From Macropodus opercularis (lineage: Eukaryota > Chordata > Actinopteri > Anabantiformes > Osphronemidae): DNA of 64,000 nucleotides. This document shows, piece by piece, positions 1 through 14,500 of the stretch. The notes beneath the pieces are model-generated. The model was not told where the DNA came from. It did not search any database and was given only the letters and a program-made list of their open reading frames with translations. Position 1 is the stretch's first letter. Each line of letters opens with the position of its first letter. Location of the stretch: contig CM061105.1 of the NCBI GenBank assembly GCA_030770545.1, positions 11,267,001-11,331,000 of the forward strand, in the 5' to 3' direction. The translations under genes were made by a program, and so were the position numbers.

Positions 1-242
1 CAAGGTGATGGAAGTACCCACCTGTCCAACAAAACTGTCGTCCAAACCTGCCCAGGAAGAAGTTAGCTTCTGGCAGCTCATAGCAAATCGTTTCAGGAGA
101 AAAGAGCAGCCATGCAGCGGCAAATGTGAATCTCAGCCGTCGCAGAACAAAGACACCAGCCAGTATCCCCTGACCGGGAATAATAAGCCAGAGCCAGTCA
201 CCATAGAGACTCTGGCAGGCACTGACTCACAGAAAGGTCAAG
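1..242 (+). CDS. agap3: Probable alternative N-terminal coding exon of AGAP3 (possibly partial at left edge)
   Basis: An open frame runs from the window edge to a strong donor (CAAG then GTAAGC at 243). The ATG at 8-10 has G at -3 and +4, a good initiation context, and would give 78 residues plus one base. That phase is exactly what the exon at 5504 needs, so a spliced product would read on into the GTPase domain (880 residues in total). The peptide has an aromatic/basic patch around FWQLIANRFRRKEQP (residues 21-35) and a polar, Ser/Gln-rich remainder. I do not recognise it as a known domain. The usual AGAP first exon (the region ahead of DSFVNSQEW) was not seen in this window. Because no stop precedes the ATG in frame, the exon may instead be internal and continue left. 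It could also belong to another upstream gene; the phase match is the main argument for AGAP3. Confidence 0.5.
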
Positions 243-3200
243 GTAAGCCCAACAAGATTGCTGAAATAATTTCTCAGCTCAGTTCTCTGAGTATAGTCCC
301 TTCAGTGCACAGAAAGTTACAGCCCAAGAGAAACAAGGAAGTGTACTTTTTTCTTTTTCTTTCGTTCAGTCAAATGAAAAACACATGGGGAACTGAGTTT
401 GGATGCTATTCAAACAACTTCTGGTTCCAGCAAGTCCTTTTGGAATTTCTATTTTGAGAACTTTATTTCTCCAGTGTTTTTCATGTGTGAGCTGCCTGTT
501 TGTATGCACATACTTATACACATAGGAGTTCAGAAAATGAATGGGTAAATACCTTTCAGCCAGTGACTGATAAGGAGCAAGTATAATGGCTTGTTTTGCA
601 GCAGTGGTATAACACGGTTCTGTCCCCACGGTTTCTGTGCCACCCAGACTCAGGCCATGGGAGGCTTGATAATGCAGCCTGTTGGCCTCTCAGAGACACA
701 GCTTAGAGCAGTTGCATTAAAGCCGTTAGTGGCTGTAATGGGGATGCGCTTGGCAGCCTAGCAGGGCTAAATTAAGAGGGCTTACATGCTGTAATGATGG
801 GGAGAAGATGACTTAAGCACCGTGTTTAAAGGTTAGGTCTTACAGTGAAGTGCATTTGTCCTGTTGCCTCGAAGAGCAGGCAAATATTCGTAACTATCTG
901 AAATAGCTGTGATTTGCTTTGTTTGGTGTATCAACCTCCAACACCACACTTTAGCACAGACCTAATTAGCCATATATGACTTAGTGACGTCTTGTAATGT
1001 CACGTAGCATGTATGGGGTGGTAATCTTCATTAAACCCATCTGAGAAGCACCAATGAATTATTTTATTCCCCAAATAACACAATGGTTGCACCAGGGCCG
1101 GGGGTCGGCTTTGTTGACCTTTTGGTCTATTTGTGTTCACACATGACATGTTACCAAGGATACCGATTACTCCGCGGACTGCAGAGTCAGTCAGTCAGGC
1201 ATTAGGAATGTAGGTGTGTCGATCAGCCCGAGAGGAAGTAGGTGTTCAATACCCTGGGCGGGACTGCGCCTGTTGCTACCTGCTTAAGTGTTTGCACCTG
1301 AATTAAATCCACAAAGCTGAAGCCCGTCACGCCCACAACCGAGCAGACACACACACTCACAGTTTACGTGCGTCCTGATGATACCTTGTGTGTGAGGCGG
1401 GTTCCGGGGAAGCCAGGTAAGTAGGTGAGAGGTTTGAGGTGTGCAGGTTGTGTCCCCCACCCCCACCTGTGGATGAACAAAGCCGCCCTGTCACGTTTGT
1501 GGATGCATGAGTGATAGACTGAGGCCGTCCGGGGGGTTTGGATTGAAGGAGGCGTTGCCGGTCACAAGGTGTAGGTGGTCATCCGTGCACTTTTCTAGTG
1601 AGCGGTGAATGCTGTGAACGGGGCTGTAGAAACAACTCTGTAATAACCTCAGTGTAAGGTGCCTGTGAGAATCATCAGGCTGTTCACTGATGCGTATTTA
1701 TTCTGACTTGCCTTGACTCGATATTATGACAATTTGAACAATCGCTCCCGCGTGTGTGCGATCCAGCCTCCTTTATCTCGATTCTGACAAGAAATGTAGT
1801 CGTGAGGATAGAATTTGATACAGATTCCTCCGAATTCCTGCAAACAGTGGTTCCTGTGTCAGCCCTACCTCACAGTCGGATTCTGCCTATCTGCTGCAAC
1901 ATCTACAGATTGAAAATGATTTTAAAATATGTATTTGTTTGAGTGCCTTGGTTCCTGCGGGGGTCGGTCTGCCAAACTCCCAGCAGGTAACTACGTTCCA
2001 GACTTTTCTAAGGAACTTGGGACCAAAGGCTCTGCAGTGATAATACCCTCTCATCTGTTGCAGCAGACATGGGGAGACAGTGAGATATTGAATATTCACA
2101 CAAGTGATGCACAGTCTGGGCAGGAGCAGAGGGAAATCTGGTAATAACTGAATGTAACTTGTATTGGAGCATCTGCCACTCAGCCTGGGTGCATTTTGTT
2201 CTCCGTGACTGTGGTTCAGTAGGTGAGCAGCGTCCTGCTGTTCTCTGTCTAGAAACCGTTCACTTTTTCACCAAGTGTGCAAACCGTTGAGTACGGCTCT
2301 GCGATCCACAGCTCTCTCCGTTCGTATGCAGTCCCCTTCCTTCATTTACGCTTGATCGTTTCCATCAGCTTGTTCTCTCGACATGTTGAGTAGCAGCAAC
2401 AGCAAATCCCAGACTCTTCCTCTATTAACTCCACAAATTGAGTCAGTCAACCTGGGCATTGTACTGCAAGGCTTCTCGAAAACCTAATTTGCAAATCCTA
2501 TGTTTGATGAGAATCGTGTTTGAACCAGAAAGTCGAATTTCATTTGAGGAGCTGATCAATGGCTTCCTGCAGACGCACAAGATTTGAGGAGGGTTTAGAA
2601 GGGCAGGCTACCCAGGACACGCTAGGCTGGCAGGGCAGATTTTCACCCTGTTATCTGGTGGCTCTGTCATTTACCTTCTTAAATAGAAATATCAGGCTTG
2701 TGTTTGTGGCCCCACAAAGAGATGACTGGCTCGCTCATTTTGTAAACAGCTTTGGAGCCGTTTTTACTAGACATGCTTGATAAAAGTAGCCCGATGAGGA
2801 ATGTTGGTTGGTCATGAGGTTGGCAAATGAGGAAAGTAGGCTCACTAATTGGTAGCTAAATTCTCACTCTGTAATTTATGACAGTGGGAAAGCTCGGTTG
2901 GAAAGTCAGCCGGAGCTATTGTGGAAGTTTAGACCTCAAGTAAATTCCCCGAACCACTTCAAATTCACTGCACGGTGGAATCCATGCATGCATGTAGACG
3001 CATGCACACACTCAAATGGCCATATGCACAGGTTTTCTGCCCACTCGGTATTTTCCTTGCTCGTGAAATGGAATAAGTGGGGGTGGGGAATTGTGCTTCA
3101 CTACCCTCTGAACGGTCATTTTTATCTGACCAGACGTGAGCAGTGAAGTGAAAAACCTGACAAACAAACACAGTTTTCTCCTCGCACTGACACAGACCCC

Positions 3201-5503
3201 GGTGTCCGCTGTTAGCTGGAGCTTTCTGTTTCCATGAGCGTCCGGGGGCACAGTAATGTGAGGACACTCGTATTTAAAGAGTGTCGTAACGCAGAGCACA
3301 TGGGTTCAATTAGTTGTGTTTGTTTTTACGGGGGACTAAACTGTATCTGCACTAAGCGTGGAAGACATTTTGCCATTTCATGTAAAATCTTGTTATGGGA
3401 GAGGATATTGGTGAGAGGACCTATGTCAGATCATCTCCACACGCTTTTTAACTGAAATATGCATGTGTTGGATGTTGTGTTCTTCTGTTTTCTTGTCCTT
3501 GAAAACAAAAACGATGGGAATGATGCTGCGCTTCTCTGCTGCTAACTCCATTTCTGTGTTGGCCTTTGATGACACCTATTTTCCCTCTGTGAGTTTGTGT
3601 TGACTGGTTATCTGGTCTGGCCAAATGCGAGAAGAACATTTGTGCCTGTGGTTGTTTCTTTGATTTTGTTTTTGCAGTGACTCTCCTGTGTTTCTGTTCA
3701 TTTCTCTACGCGGTGACTCTGTGTGTGCAAAGTTTTCAGTCTGTTTATTTAATTGCTACTTGCAACTGTTATGATATACCAACAATACCATTATATACCA
3801 AACCTCCAATTATGTGAACAATAACACAATATAGGCACCAATTGTTACAGTAGAATACAGATAAGTAATGTGCAAAGGAAATCAAAGAAACGTAGGAAAC
3901 ATCCTTGTGTGAAGTTACCTCTCGGCCGTGACCTGCTCTTTAAAACTCACATGGGTGTCTACGCTCATGCCCCGACATGTCAAACTCACGCTGCGAGGGC
4001 TTAAAGTGAGGCGTGCTGCTCAACGGCTGCCGTGCTCCACACAATGCCTGGTGAAAGGCCCTTCTGTGTGGGATGCACCCTTCTCCACGCCCACAACAAG
4101 CGAGCCACCCAGAGCAGGACTCGGCTCTTTGGAAATCCAGGTCAGAAATAAGGAAACGTTTTAGCTGTGCGTTTTTTTTACGCTAATTGGAAAAGGTGAA
4201 GCCGTGTTTTCTTGGCTCAGGTCTGCTCAGCTGTGAGTCACAGGTACTTTTAGCATGCTTTGAATTTCCAGATAGACGGTGACGGTGCTTACCTACTGTT
4301 TACGCTGTCATTCTTCGCGTAATCATTGCCTCAGGCACAATTGGAGACCATTATTGCTGCAACAAACGGGCTTATTGTAATGACGGCTCACTGTTTGGTG
4401 CATGAAAGCTTTAATTGTTGTGGGTTAGACATTTGGAAGGAGTAAGGGGCGTTACACACCTTGTTGCCTGGAGCCTTCACTCCAGCTTCTTGGGGGGGTT
4501 CAGATGGCGACAAGTCCCTGATCCAAAACAGGAAGGTGGTCTTAGTTCTAATAGCTGTTATGGCACAGAGCCGTGTACTCATTCTCTGTGGGAGACAGAC
4601 ACAGCTTGCAGAGTTGCCATTTGTTGTTTTTAGTTCTGAGGGTTTGCATTGTTCTTCATAGTGCTCTTTCCCACTGCCCTTTTTCAAAAGCGCTATTATC
4701 TAGTCAAAGTCTCCAAATGTCACTGGAAGCCCAAACGAGCTGAATCGAGCCTGATAATAGCTGTCATGGATTAGCCTAATCCCCCTGTGTGTCGTAACCG
4801 CATATGGACGCACGCTGCAGAGTCTTTTTACCATACAGTAGGTGTTTCATTGATCCTTCTTGGCAGCTGTGTGTCTAATTAGTTGTTAATATATAAACAG
4901 ACCTTGAAATAAGCTAGAGTAATATTTTTGACATTTCTTTACAAAGTGCGTTTTACATCTGCAATGAGTAATTTAACTGATCAGAGGTCGGAATTTTACA
5001 AGAAATTGACTCAGAATGTTCAAGCTGTCTTGGAACACATATACGTTTGTTTTGATTAAAATCAAATTTAATTAGGAAAGTCGATTACAAAATCACTCAC
5101 ACTGAGTGTATTGCAATAAAGTTAAAGTTTACCAGGCTGCATCATGACAAACCTACGGTGACCCCACACAGCCAGCTAACCGGTGACACGCTCCCTCTGG
5201 CTGAGAGTAGTGTCCAGAAAGACAAGATGGTGAAACACAGAAATCATTTACCCAGCGACTCGGTGTGTTCTCAGTCCCTCTGACTGTTGCTTTTGTTGTA
5301 TCTTAACGCCAGTTTAAAATTCAATAGTAAAACTAGCTTCACATTATCTATAAACTACAGCCGTGAAGTCATTTCCAGCTTCTCCCATCTGGGATTCCTC
5401 TTAATGCCATTTTAATAGTAGCACGTTTAAAACGGGACACGCACAGATGGATAACCTTTCAGTGCTGCTTGACTTCATGTCTCTTTTGTCCTTTTCGTTT
5501 CAG
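243..5503 (+). other. AGAP3 intron upstream of the first certain exon
   Basis: About 5.3 kb with no convincing coding exon. It starts with a good donor at 243 and ends in a pyrimidine tract and CAG at 5501-5503. Open frames inside are short, lack splice signals in phase and resemble no protein. A CA-rich stretch lies near 1345-1400. No tRNA, transposon coding region or strong repeat was seen. Confidence 0.6.
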
Positions 5504-5562
5504 ACTCTTTCGTCAACAGCCAGGAATGGACATTGAGTCGGTCCGTGCCAGAGCTGAAAGTG
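5504..5562 (+). CDS. agap3: AGAP3 exon: start of GTPase domain
   Basis: Acceptor TTTCAG at 5498-5503, donor GTGAGT at 5563. It encodes DSFVNSQEWTLSRSVPELKV (residues 1-20), the conserved lead-in and first beta strand of the AGAP GTPase domain. It starts with two bases of a split codon and ends on a codon boundary. The Ser at residue 2 (DSFVN) fits AGAP3; AGAP1 has Ala in memory. Confidence 0.95.
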
Positions 5563-8500
5563 GTGAGTGACTTTTCATTTCTCTAAAAGTCCCGCTGTCA
5601 ACTCGCCCTGTTGGATTTAAATGTCAGTGGGAAACATGCTCTGTCCACATAAGACTGGTTTTGCATTTACATGAGAGGGAACAGGGAGGGATGTTGGCCG
5701 GACTTCTCCCTGGCACATAGTGGGTGATTTTTAATGAGATGCATTGGCGTGGAGATGCAGGGCGGCTTGCAGTAGGACGCGGCATGAGTGACAGTTTTAG
5801 GCTAGACTAGTGACACATCCTGGGTCTGATCCCACCAGCCGCTGCCAAACACAGCTAACATCCTCACATGATTTAATGCCTTCCACACATAAAGACTAGG
5901 AAAGAAACGCACTGGATATTCTGCCAGCTGATAGAATATTTCTGTGCTGGGTGAGTTTATTGTTGCGGCACCTTGCAAAAAGAACAAACTTCAATGAAAT
6001 GAAAAGTGGGGAATTCACAGGGAGCTCAAAGACAAACTTGCTTGTTTGGCTTCAAACACTTTAAATGCGCGTTTCTTTTTATATTTCCAAGGTGTTAATT
6101 GGGCGCCTCCACACAGGGGTTTGTTAAATGGACCCAGGAAGACTGAATTAAGCATCGTAAAACAGTGATCAGCCCTTTGACTCTTTTCAAAGAGTGGTTG
6201 TACAGCAACAAGGTCATACTGAAAACAAATGGTCAGATGACTCAGAATTCACCAAACTCTGTTTTCTACTGCAAGGAAATAATAGGAGCTGGGGTCAAAA
6301 CCATTTCCTGCACACTGAAAAACGATGATTACGATACTGTGGCATAATCTTTAAAACGTCCCTGCAACGGTGAACTGTGCCCTGGTACGGTTCTGTCCCT
6401 GCGTCCGACGCCGACAGAACCGTACGCCTGCTGTATTTCATTGCCGTCTTTTGATCTTCAAACTTGCGCTCGGTAATATTCTCAGATCTGGTCTACAAAA
6501 AGGAAGAACTGTTTAGTACTGAAATAGTGCTGATACGGCACTTTGATTTCACGACGCCTATATAGCAGCAGGTCACAAAGCTGAACAGTTAAAACAGCAG
6601 GAGCACAGTCTGTGCTGCATTCAAAGCCACTTTTTGTTGACTCATAGTTTTCGCTGTGCACAGCTTATAAATTCTGTTCAGTTAAGGCCTATTCATAGCT
6701 TAATCTGCTGGGATGCCTTGTGACATATATACACTAGTCTGGGAAATGCCTTCAACTCATCTGTCTTTTCTTTGTGCCTTAAACGTCCCTATAATTAGAA
6801 CCATACCTGACTTAACACCCACTAATGGTCTGGAGAAGAAGAGGGCGATGGTGGGTAGAGGAGGAGGAGGAAAGGGAGGAGATGAGGCTCGTTGGAGCCT
6901 TTGTTCTTCTCAGACATGCTGGCATCATCAGCCCACCCTCCATCATGCATCACCCTGAAGGCACAGTAGTTAGGTCTAGCCTAGACTCCGGGGAGAGCAC
7001 AGACTGCAACCACATCCATGTATGTCGGAGGACTTTCCTCATAATGTTCAGTCTGCTCACAGACTGAGAAAAAGCGTTTTTCGTTTTGTAACTAGAACCA
7101 TTTTCATGTTCTAGTCATTGTCATTCTAGTCATTCTAGTCTAGTCATTGGACTCATACGCATACAGTATTTCAATATAAATAAGTTTAAGCTAATAAACT
7201 CCAATGTGTCAGCTTTTGATTTATGAGTCAGACTCTAATGGAGGATAGAGTGTGGCTGAGTGTGGAGCAGGGTCTGTTCTGAATATGTTTCCTGGGTGCC
7301 TTCAAAGATTTGGTCCTTCAAACAAACTTCTTCTTCTGATGAAGGAAGAAACAAATATGTGTTAACCTTTTAACCCTGTCTGTGGAGAATTAGTCAGCAT
7401 AGGTCAATAGTTGTTGACCTTTGACACAGCAGCTTGACAAAAACTCTCAACACGTCTACTTCTCCTCCAACCTTTTATGACTTCACTCAGCAGTGAAGTC
7501 TGAGCAAGCGCAAAAACTTCTGAAACACAATCCGCTGAGTGCTGGGAGGTTTTCACTGGGACTCCTTTATAGCTTTTTACATGTACATATGTTAGTGGTT
7601 TGTACCTGTCATGTCATGCATGTCAATAATAATCACAGTATTTTACTCTCTGCCTTATAGGGCATTGTGGGAAATCTTTCCAGTGGGAAGTCTGCCTTGG
7701 TCCATCGGTACTTGACAGGCACATATGTGCAGGAGGAGTCTCCTGAAGGTAAGAGTCTGTTGGAGGTGATGTTAACACGGGGCTGTTAATTATATTGCTA
7801 ATACTGTACATGTGGTAGAATTGACAATTAAACTTGAAACTTCAAAACTAATTGTAAAGCCTAATGGTTAGAAATGAAGAAAAGCCTCGTTATTAGCTTT
7901 CTGACAGTTTTTCAAATCCCCTGGCTGATCACTACTACTCACAGCTGATGGCATTATCGTGGCTGAATTAAGATATTTACTCCCCTTTTCAAATTAGTTT
8001 TGATGGAATAGTGTGTGTTTAATGTAGGCTTGCTTCTGTTTATTAATTCCCTAAACCTGTGAGATAACTCATAGCATTTCCAGTAAATGAGAGCTGTGAG
8101 GATTGCTCATCGTTACATGCCCAAAAGTACAACTAAACATCATCATTTCTCTGAATTATTCTGTCATGTTCATAAGGTGTACTTCCTTGATGTCCTGGTG
8201 GAGGAAAAAGCCAGTTCACCCTTGCCAGTTCAATTTACTCCCTAAGATGTAAAAGTCAGATATTTGTCTGTTTCAGCCAAATAATGATGAGAATGCCCCC
8301 GTCTGGCCTGAAATACACGTTACCCTCTTGGAGATCCCCAAAGATGTTGGCAGACGCAGAATCAACAGATGATCCTTGCAGCGTTTGCAGGGTTTCATCT
8401 TACTGTATTCATGGCGAGGATGAGACATGAAGCACATAATTAGCTTGTGGTGTTTTGCTGCACCAAGGGGGGAGAAGTCCACGTAGCTTAATTAGTTGGT

Positions 8501-11500
8501 GAGGAATCAAAAGTGGAAGTGCTGCAAAAGCAGGATGCGGGTTGTTGGTGTTGTTGTAATCGAGGACACGTATGGGCTCAGATCCTGTATGTGCATGTCT
8601 CCCTTGTCACGTTTCTGTAAGTCAGACGCCACAAACCCGCCTCAGGGTTTGACGCTGCTCCAGACTCTTTGTTTGTTGTGTCTGACACTGGCTTTACACC
8701 ACGTCGCGTATTTACTTTGCCGAAGCACTGGCCAGCACAGGAAGCTTCACCCGTGGCTGTTTCTTCAGTGTTTTGTTCCTGCGCTTTTGCTATGATATCG
8801 GAAAAAAAGGTACTGGGGTGTGTTGCCATGGCAACACCGGATGGAGCTCCGTTGGATTGTGGCTCTGTGTCAAGGTCTAAGCCTCCGTGTAAGCAGAGTA
8901 TGCTCGCTGTGTGTTAACCATGCCTACAAACTTGCCGTCTCCCTCTGTGGGCTGTCGGCAAGGTTATTAGTCATTTCTGTTTGATGTGAGACTGAACAGG
9001 TTCGAATAATTTAGAGCCACTTTTTATCAGGCCTCATTTATTCATGCTGGCTTTCTCGTTGGGTGCATTTTAGGCTCGGCTCTACATAAAGACCTCAGGA
9101 ACTTGGATGGTTGTGTAATAGAAATGTTACATGATGACATTAATGCAAGTTTTCCCCACGACTCCTCCAGTACAGACGTTTGTTGTGTACATGTTTCTCA
9201 CGTCAATCAGTCTGTCACATCTCTGGGGCTCTGGACTGTTGTGATCCGCTCTGTCTCGCTGCGTAATGAGGACCCGACTCATCTTCTTTCCTCTTTTCCA
9301 ACAGGATTCACAGACACATAGTTAGTCTAATGCTCCAAAGCTGTGACTTCAGTCAAAAAAAATATAAAAGCACTGGCTGGTGGTACATGAATGACCCTGT
9401 TACACAACCAGCATCCAGCAGGGGCTTGAGAGCCTGTGTAAAAGGTTGGGAGAATCCCCTATTTGCCAGACAGGCCAAAGTGGACTTAAAAGGGTTGAAG
9501 TGTGGCTCAAGTGGATATGCACTGCTAGCTGAGACAGCAGTGCTGTCAGCCTCTTACCAATTACAGGGTCCTGGCTGCAGCTTGGCCCCGTCTGTGATGC
9601 GAGAGCTGTGTTCTTAGTGTCGCCGGTTTAACAGCTGCTCTACTCTCTACTATGCGAGTGTGTAAAGATCTAACATGTCTTATGAAATTAGAGAAATGTA
9701 TGTTGTTCCTTTATGTCAAATTGCTCTCACCATATTGCCATATTCCATTTCGGTCTTCTCTCCCAGGCACGTCTCCAGCATCCCGATGATATGCTAAATC
9801 TAATTTGCTGCGTAGTTTACTCATTGGTCTCTTGTTTATGTGCAGCCGGCTTTGCTAGCTGCAAGGAAAATGCTTTTGTATTCGAAGAGCAATGAGGAAA
9901 ATGGGAGCGAAAGTCAAAGGGCTTAGGGTTGGTTTCACTCTATCATCTTGTGGAGTTTGTAGCCACTTATATTACCTCTCATCATGTCCTTTCCTCTTTA
10001 AAGGTTCTGCGTTAGTGTGGTATTAGGACTGTAAAGTACTGTAGCACACACTCATGCTTTGTTGGTGAGGAGTGAAGTCAACAAAATGGAGTTTGATGTT
10101 AAAGTAGAAGCTGGTCTTTCCCAGAGCCCGTGGATATGCATTAACTGCAGCGCTGAACTGGTTTCCTCAGCAGATGTGCATTAGACACACCGAGTGTCAC
10201 ACCCTTGTCCGTGTATTTGGCTCCAGAGAGACCTGTCAGCATGATCCTAACAGCGACACATTCGGGAGAATGCTAAACGGAGAAGGTGCACTTAAACACG
10301 TGCACATCTCACCAAATGTTGATCAGCCATATGCTGCGTTTTGGGTTATTTCATGCACCTTCACAGTTTGTCGCGTCTGTGTCCTTGGTGTAATTGTCTG
10401 TTAATGTCTCATCCTCAGGCGGACGGTTCAAGAAGGAAATAGTGGTGGACGGACAGAGCTACCTTCTCCTGATCAGAGATGAAGGAGGGCCCCCAGAGCT
10501 GCAGGTAAGACCCTAGAAAATGTCTGATGCGTCTGCAGGCAGGAACTGTTTCGACACGGACCATTGCTTCACTGCAGGACCGTTTGGCGCAGTGTGACAG
10601 ATCTGATTGTTGTAACAGAAGCACAAGGTGCAGCAACAGATCAATGGAACAGCTGAGCCAAAATCATTTCTGCGGTCAAAGAGACACACACAGCACTTAA
10701 TCGTCCTATTAGTGTGCGAAAGTGAAGGGTTGGAGGAGAATATTGGAGCAGTAATGGAATCGCACAACGGAAGATGGCGTTTTGAATGTTATTATTTGTG
10801 AAAGGAGTGATTTGGACAAAACTGGTAATGATGCTCCATGAGGGACCTCCTGGAAGTGGAGCCATCCTTTACTGTGCATTTACTGTTACTTAATATGTAA
10901 CGTAACACCATACTCAGCTCTGTTCTACTCATTATTTACGCGGCAGCGCGTAACTAAATGCTGCGTTGCTACGAACGGCCTCAGCTCCGTGCAGCTTTTC
11001 AGCCTCTTTTAGCTCAGTGTTTTGGATGTGATTCACCGTCGCCAGATGCAGCAGCACATCACAGTCACCATCTCCCAGGCACCACGTAGCAGACAGACCC
11101 AATTAGAAGCCAACTGGTGAGGCTAGCAGTATTTTTCTCAGCAGTTGGCAGGAACCAGACCAGATCGAAAGGAATGATGATTATTGGAGTTTTTTTCCAG
11201 CTGTGAAATTGGTGCAAATGTTACTTTTTATCTGTTGGGCATGTAAATAAACAAAACAAGCTTGTTAACACATTCACCACATCAACCTCAGAAGGTGACA
11301 TATAATCTGTAATTAGTGTGTTTACAGCTTATTTCTGCTGCATCCAGGTTGCCAAAATAATCAGGGGGGGGGTCTTTGGCCAACTAAGTAGTGTATGTGG
11401 CAGCGCTTTGAGGATTAGTTTAGATTAGATGCACATAAAACAGCATCAATAACAAAAGCAGACTAAATGGGAAAATCCAAACCTGTTCACCATGAGAATT

Positions 11501-14500
11501 TGTTACTTTTATTGCTCTACAGTAACGTGACAGCTCCCCCTGACACCCGTGTGACTGCAGCGTGCGTTTCCACACCAGCTACTGACACCGGCTCACGCTT
11601 GCGTCACGCTCTCGGAGGTTAGGGGATAGACGCGGGTTGGCTCACTTGCCAGCTGCCTGTATAATTAGCGGCATAATTAAAGGCCTCCATTATGGTCCCA
11701 CTCACAGGGGGCTGAGCGGAGTTGTGGCTTGAAGGCGAGATTTGCTATTCATTCCCTATGGGAGTCGAAGCATTGTGTGGAGGCTGAATGAAGAAGAGGG
11801 CAGGATGGGGAACGGGTACCACTTGATTGTCACTCTTATTACACTGATTAATCACCTCGTCTTAATCGTAACATATATTTATATACAACAACAAAAAATA
11901 CAAAGAATATTACCTGAAGCTATAGAAATACAGAAAATCTAATTTCGTAGTGGTGTTGAATCCATCACTGCCATTACTGCTCCTGCTGTTCGCTTGCTTC
12001 CAAACAGGACTCAAAATTAGCGGTGCTGTTGCACTGCCCCCTTCTGTCTGAACATGTGAACTGAAGCAACGTGTTGATAGAAGATCCCAAGGTATAAAAC
12101 GCTAAAACGTACTTGCTTCTCGTGCTAAGAACAACCGTTTAGATTGCTTTGCCACAATGCGATGGCGATGGAGATCACAATCGCTGGCGGAGCAGCCGTC
12201 GCTAATTCAAAGCGCTCGCTTGTGTGCGTCAGCGCTCATTTCGCTGTGATTGAGCAAACCTCCTCTGCTCTGCCTTCAGTTCGCTGCCTGGGTGGATGCG
12301 GTGGTTTTCGTCTTCAGCCTGGAGGATGAGATCAGCTTTCAAACAGTCTACAATTACTTTCTGCGCCTATCCAGCTACAGGAACACGGCTGAGGTCCCCA
12401 TGGTTCTTGTCGGAACACAAGGTGCTTGTCCTACATCACGTACAGACAGTATTAAGTGTTTAAACAGAAACATACAGAGTTCATAGATTTCAAATATCAC
12501 CAACCTTAAATGAAACACTGCTGTAATAAGTTTGTCTCATCCCGTTGCATTAGATGCCATCAGTGCTGCCAACCCCAGAGTAATCGACGACTCGCGGGCC
12601 AGAAAGCTGTCGAATGACCTGAAGCGCTGCACGTACTATGAGACCTGCTCCACCTACGGCCTGAACGTGGAGAGAGTCTTCCAGGACGGTGAGGAGACAT
12701 GGATGTGGGCTGAAGGGGAAGTACAAGGTGTAGCTCGGACGGCAGGATGTAGGGCTCGCTCCGCATCCAACGTGAGACATGTCGGATGGGATATTTCAAG
12801 TAAAGGGTTTAGTTTAGGTCCGTGAACTTTGAGCCGATCCATCACTCATTACTTGACTTTCATTCACTAATTATGACTCCGCTCTTGGCTAATTACGCAC
12901 TTAATGTTGTTCATGAGTTATTGCTGGCAACATGCGGAAATGCCTGCGTGTTCGACTCGTGTGGAGGCCTTCGCAGACATTAATGTTTCCTCCGCTGTGA
13001 GACTGGCTGTGAGAACAGTAGCGAGACATGACCAGCCTTCATTTACGACACAATAGACAATTTAAATTAAATTAAATGCAACTGTCAAGCTCTGCAACAG
13101 CTCATAACAGTAGATACAATCATTCAGTAGGTTTGCATACAAATGTGATGCTCTAAGCTAGAAACCCTTTAATATTCAGTTGTGTATAAATTGTGTCTTA
13201 AAAGTGTCTGGAAACTGATTTTTTTCACTGAAGTCGTGAAACTGTCATTTGGAAACTTGGCTGCTTCAACTCTGGCACATTTTTCCCCCAAGGCTGCAGC
13301 TTCTTTGAAATCCTGTCATCCCTTCACAAAACATCTGAATATGTAACGCAGCGCTCATTTTGCATCTTATTGACTGCTGATGCACAGGCACGTTGTCTTG
13401 CCTCCCCGCCTTAATTGCTTCCTGAAGCCCAATTTGAAATAATTAAAAGAGATGAAGGAGTGTTGGCTGTCTGGCGAAGTCGCTCTCGCCTTCGTTCTCT
13501 ATGAGCCGTGCTGCAGCAGGCAGCCGAGTGTTATGGTCCCAGCTGTCAGCGCAGCTTCAAATCATCTCTCTTTCCCTCGGTGCTAATTCATGTCACGGAT
13601 CCGTGAGCATCACCTCCCTCCCTCCTTCTTGCTCCACCCAGCCCCTCACTCCAGTGCGCCGTGATTCAGATGGCGGCTTGCACCGAGCGCATAGCGAATC
13701 TGGTCGTTCAGATGGTGGCGGCGGTCTCATTTGGCTGACATCGCGTTGTAGAGCTCCGTAAAAGACGGGGAAACGTGAGAACGCCGCGTGTGATTACATC
13801 TCGTGAAAACAGGGGTTCGTCTGTGTAAGGATGCTCATTCAGTGAAGAAGGCTGTTGCTATGTTCACATCAAGTCATGTGAAAAATATTGAACTGTCTCT
13901 GATAGCGTAATAAACATATTTGTTATTATCCATTCTACTGTAATATTCCTTCCTGCTAATCATAGCTTCTTGTTATTCCTGACTGTAACGACTTAAAGCA
14001 TTATTGATTATTGATGATGCACCTGTTGATGTGTCTGTGCTACTCTCACCTCCAGTTGCCCAGAAGGTTGTGGCCATGAGGAAAAAGCAGCAGCTCTCTA
14101 TTGGCCCGTGTAAATCTTTGCCTAACTCTCCCAGCCACTCATCAGTCCCGGCTGCATCTCTCCCCTCTGTTCACATCAACCAGGTGAGATGCGAACCCCC
14201 GCAGACATTCAGCTAAGTGTACAACATCTGCTGGAGATGCTTCAGTGATGCTGACCAAACCAAGTCCGCCCTTAACTGACCTGCTTGTTTGCTGTTTTTA
14301 CTCCCCCTCCCATTCTGACTTTCATTCCCTTTTTCCTACTCTTCCTCCCTCCTTTCGACTGATTTCTGTCGGTTCCTCTTAATCTCTCTCTCTCCCCAGG
14401 CGGCCAACGGTGGGGGTGCATTCAGCGACTACTCCTCCTCTGTTCCCTCCACCCCCAGCATAAGTCAGCGGGAGATGCGCATTGAGACCATCGCTGCCTC

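Noticed and set aside
6385..6425. MicroRNA precursor
   Set aside because: Only 41 nt in all; the stem does not extend outward to the 60-80 nt needed for a normal precursor.
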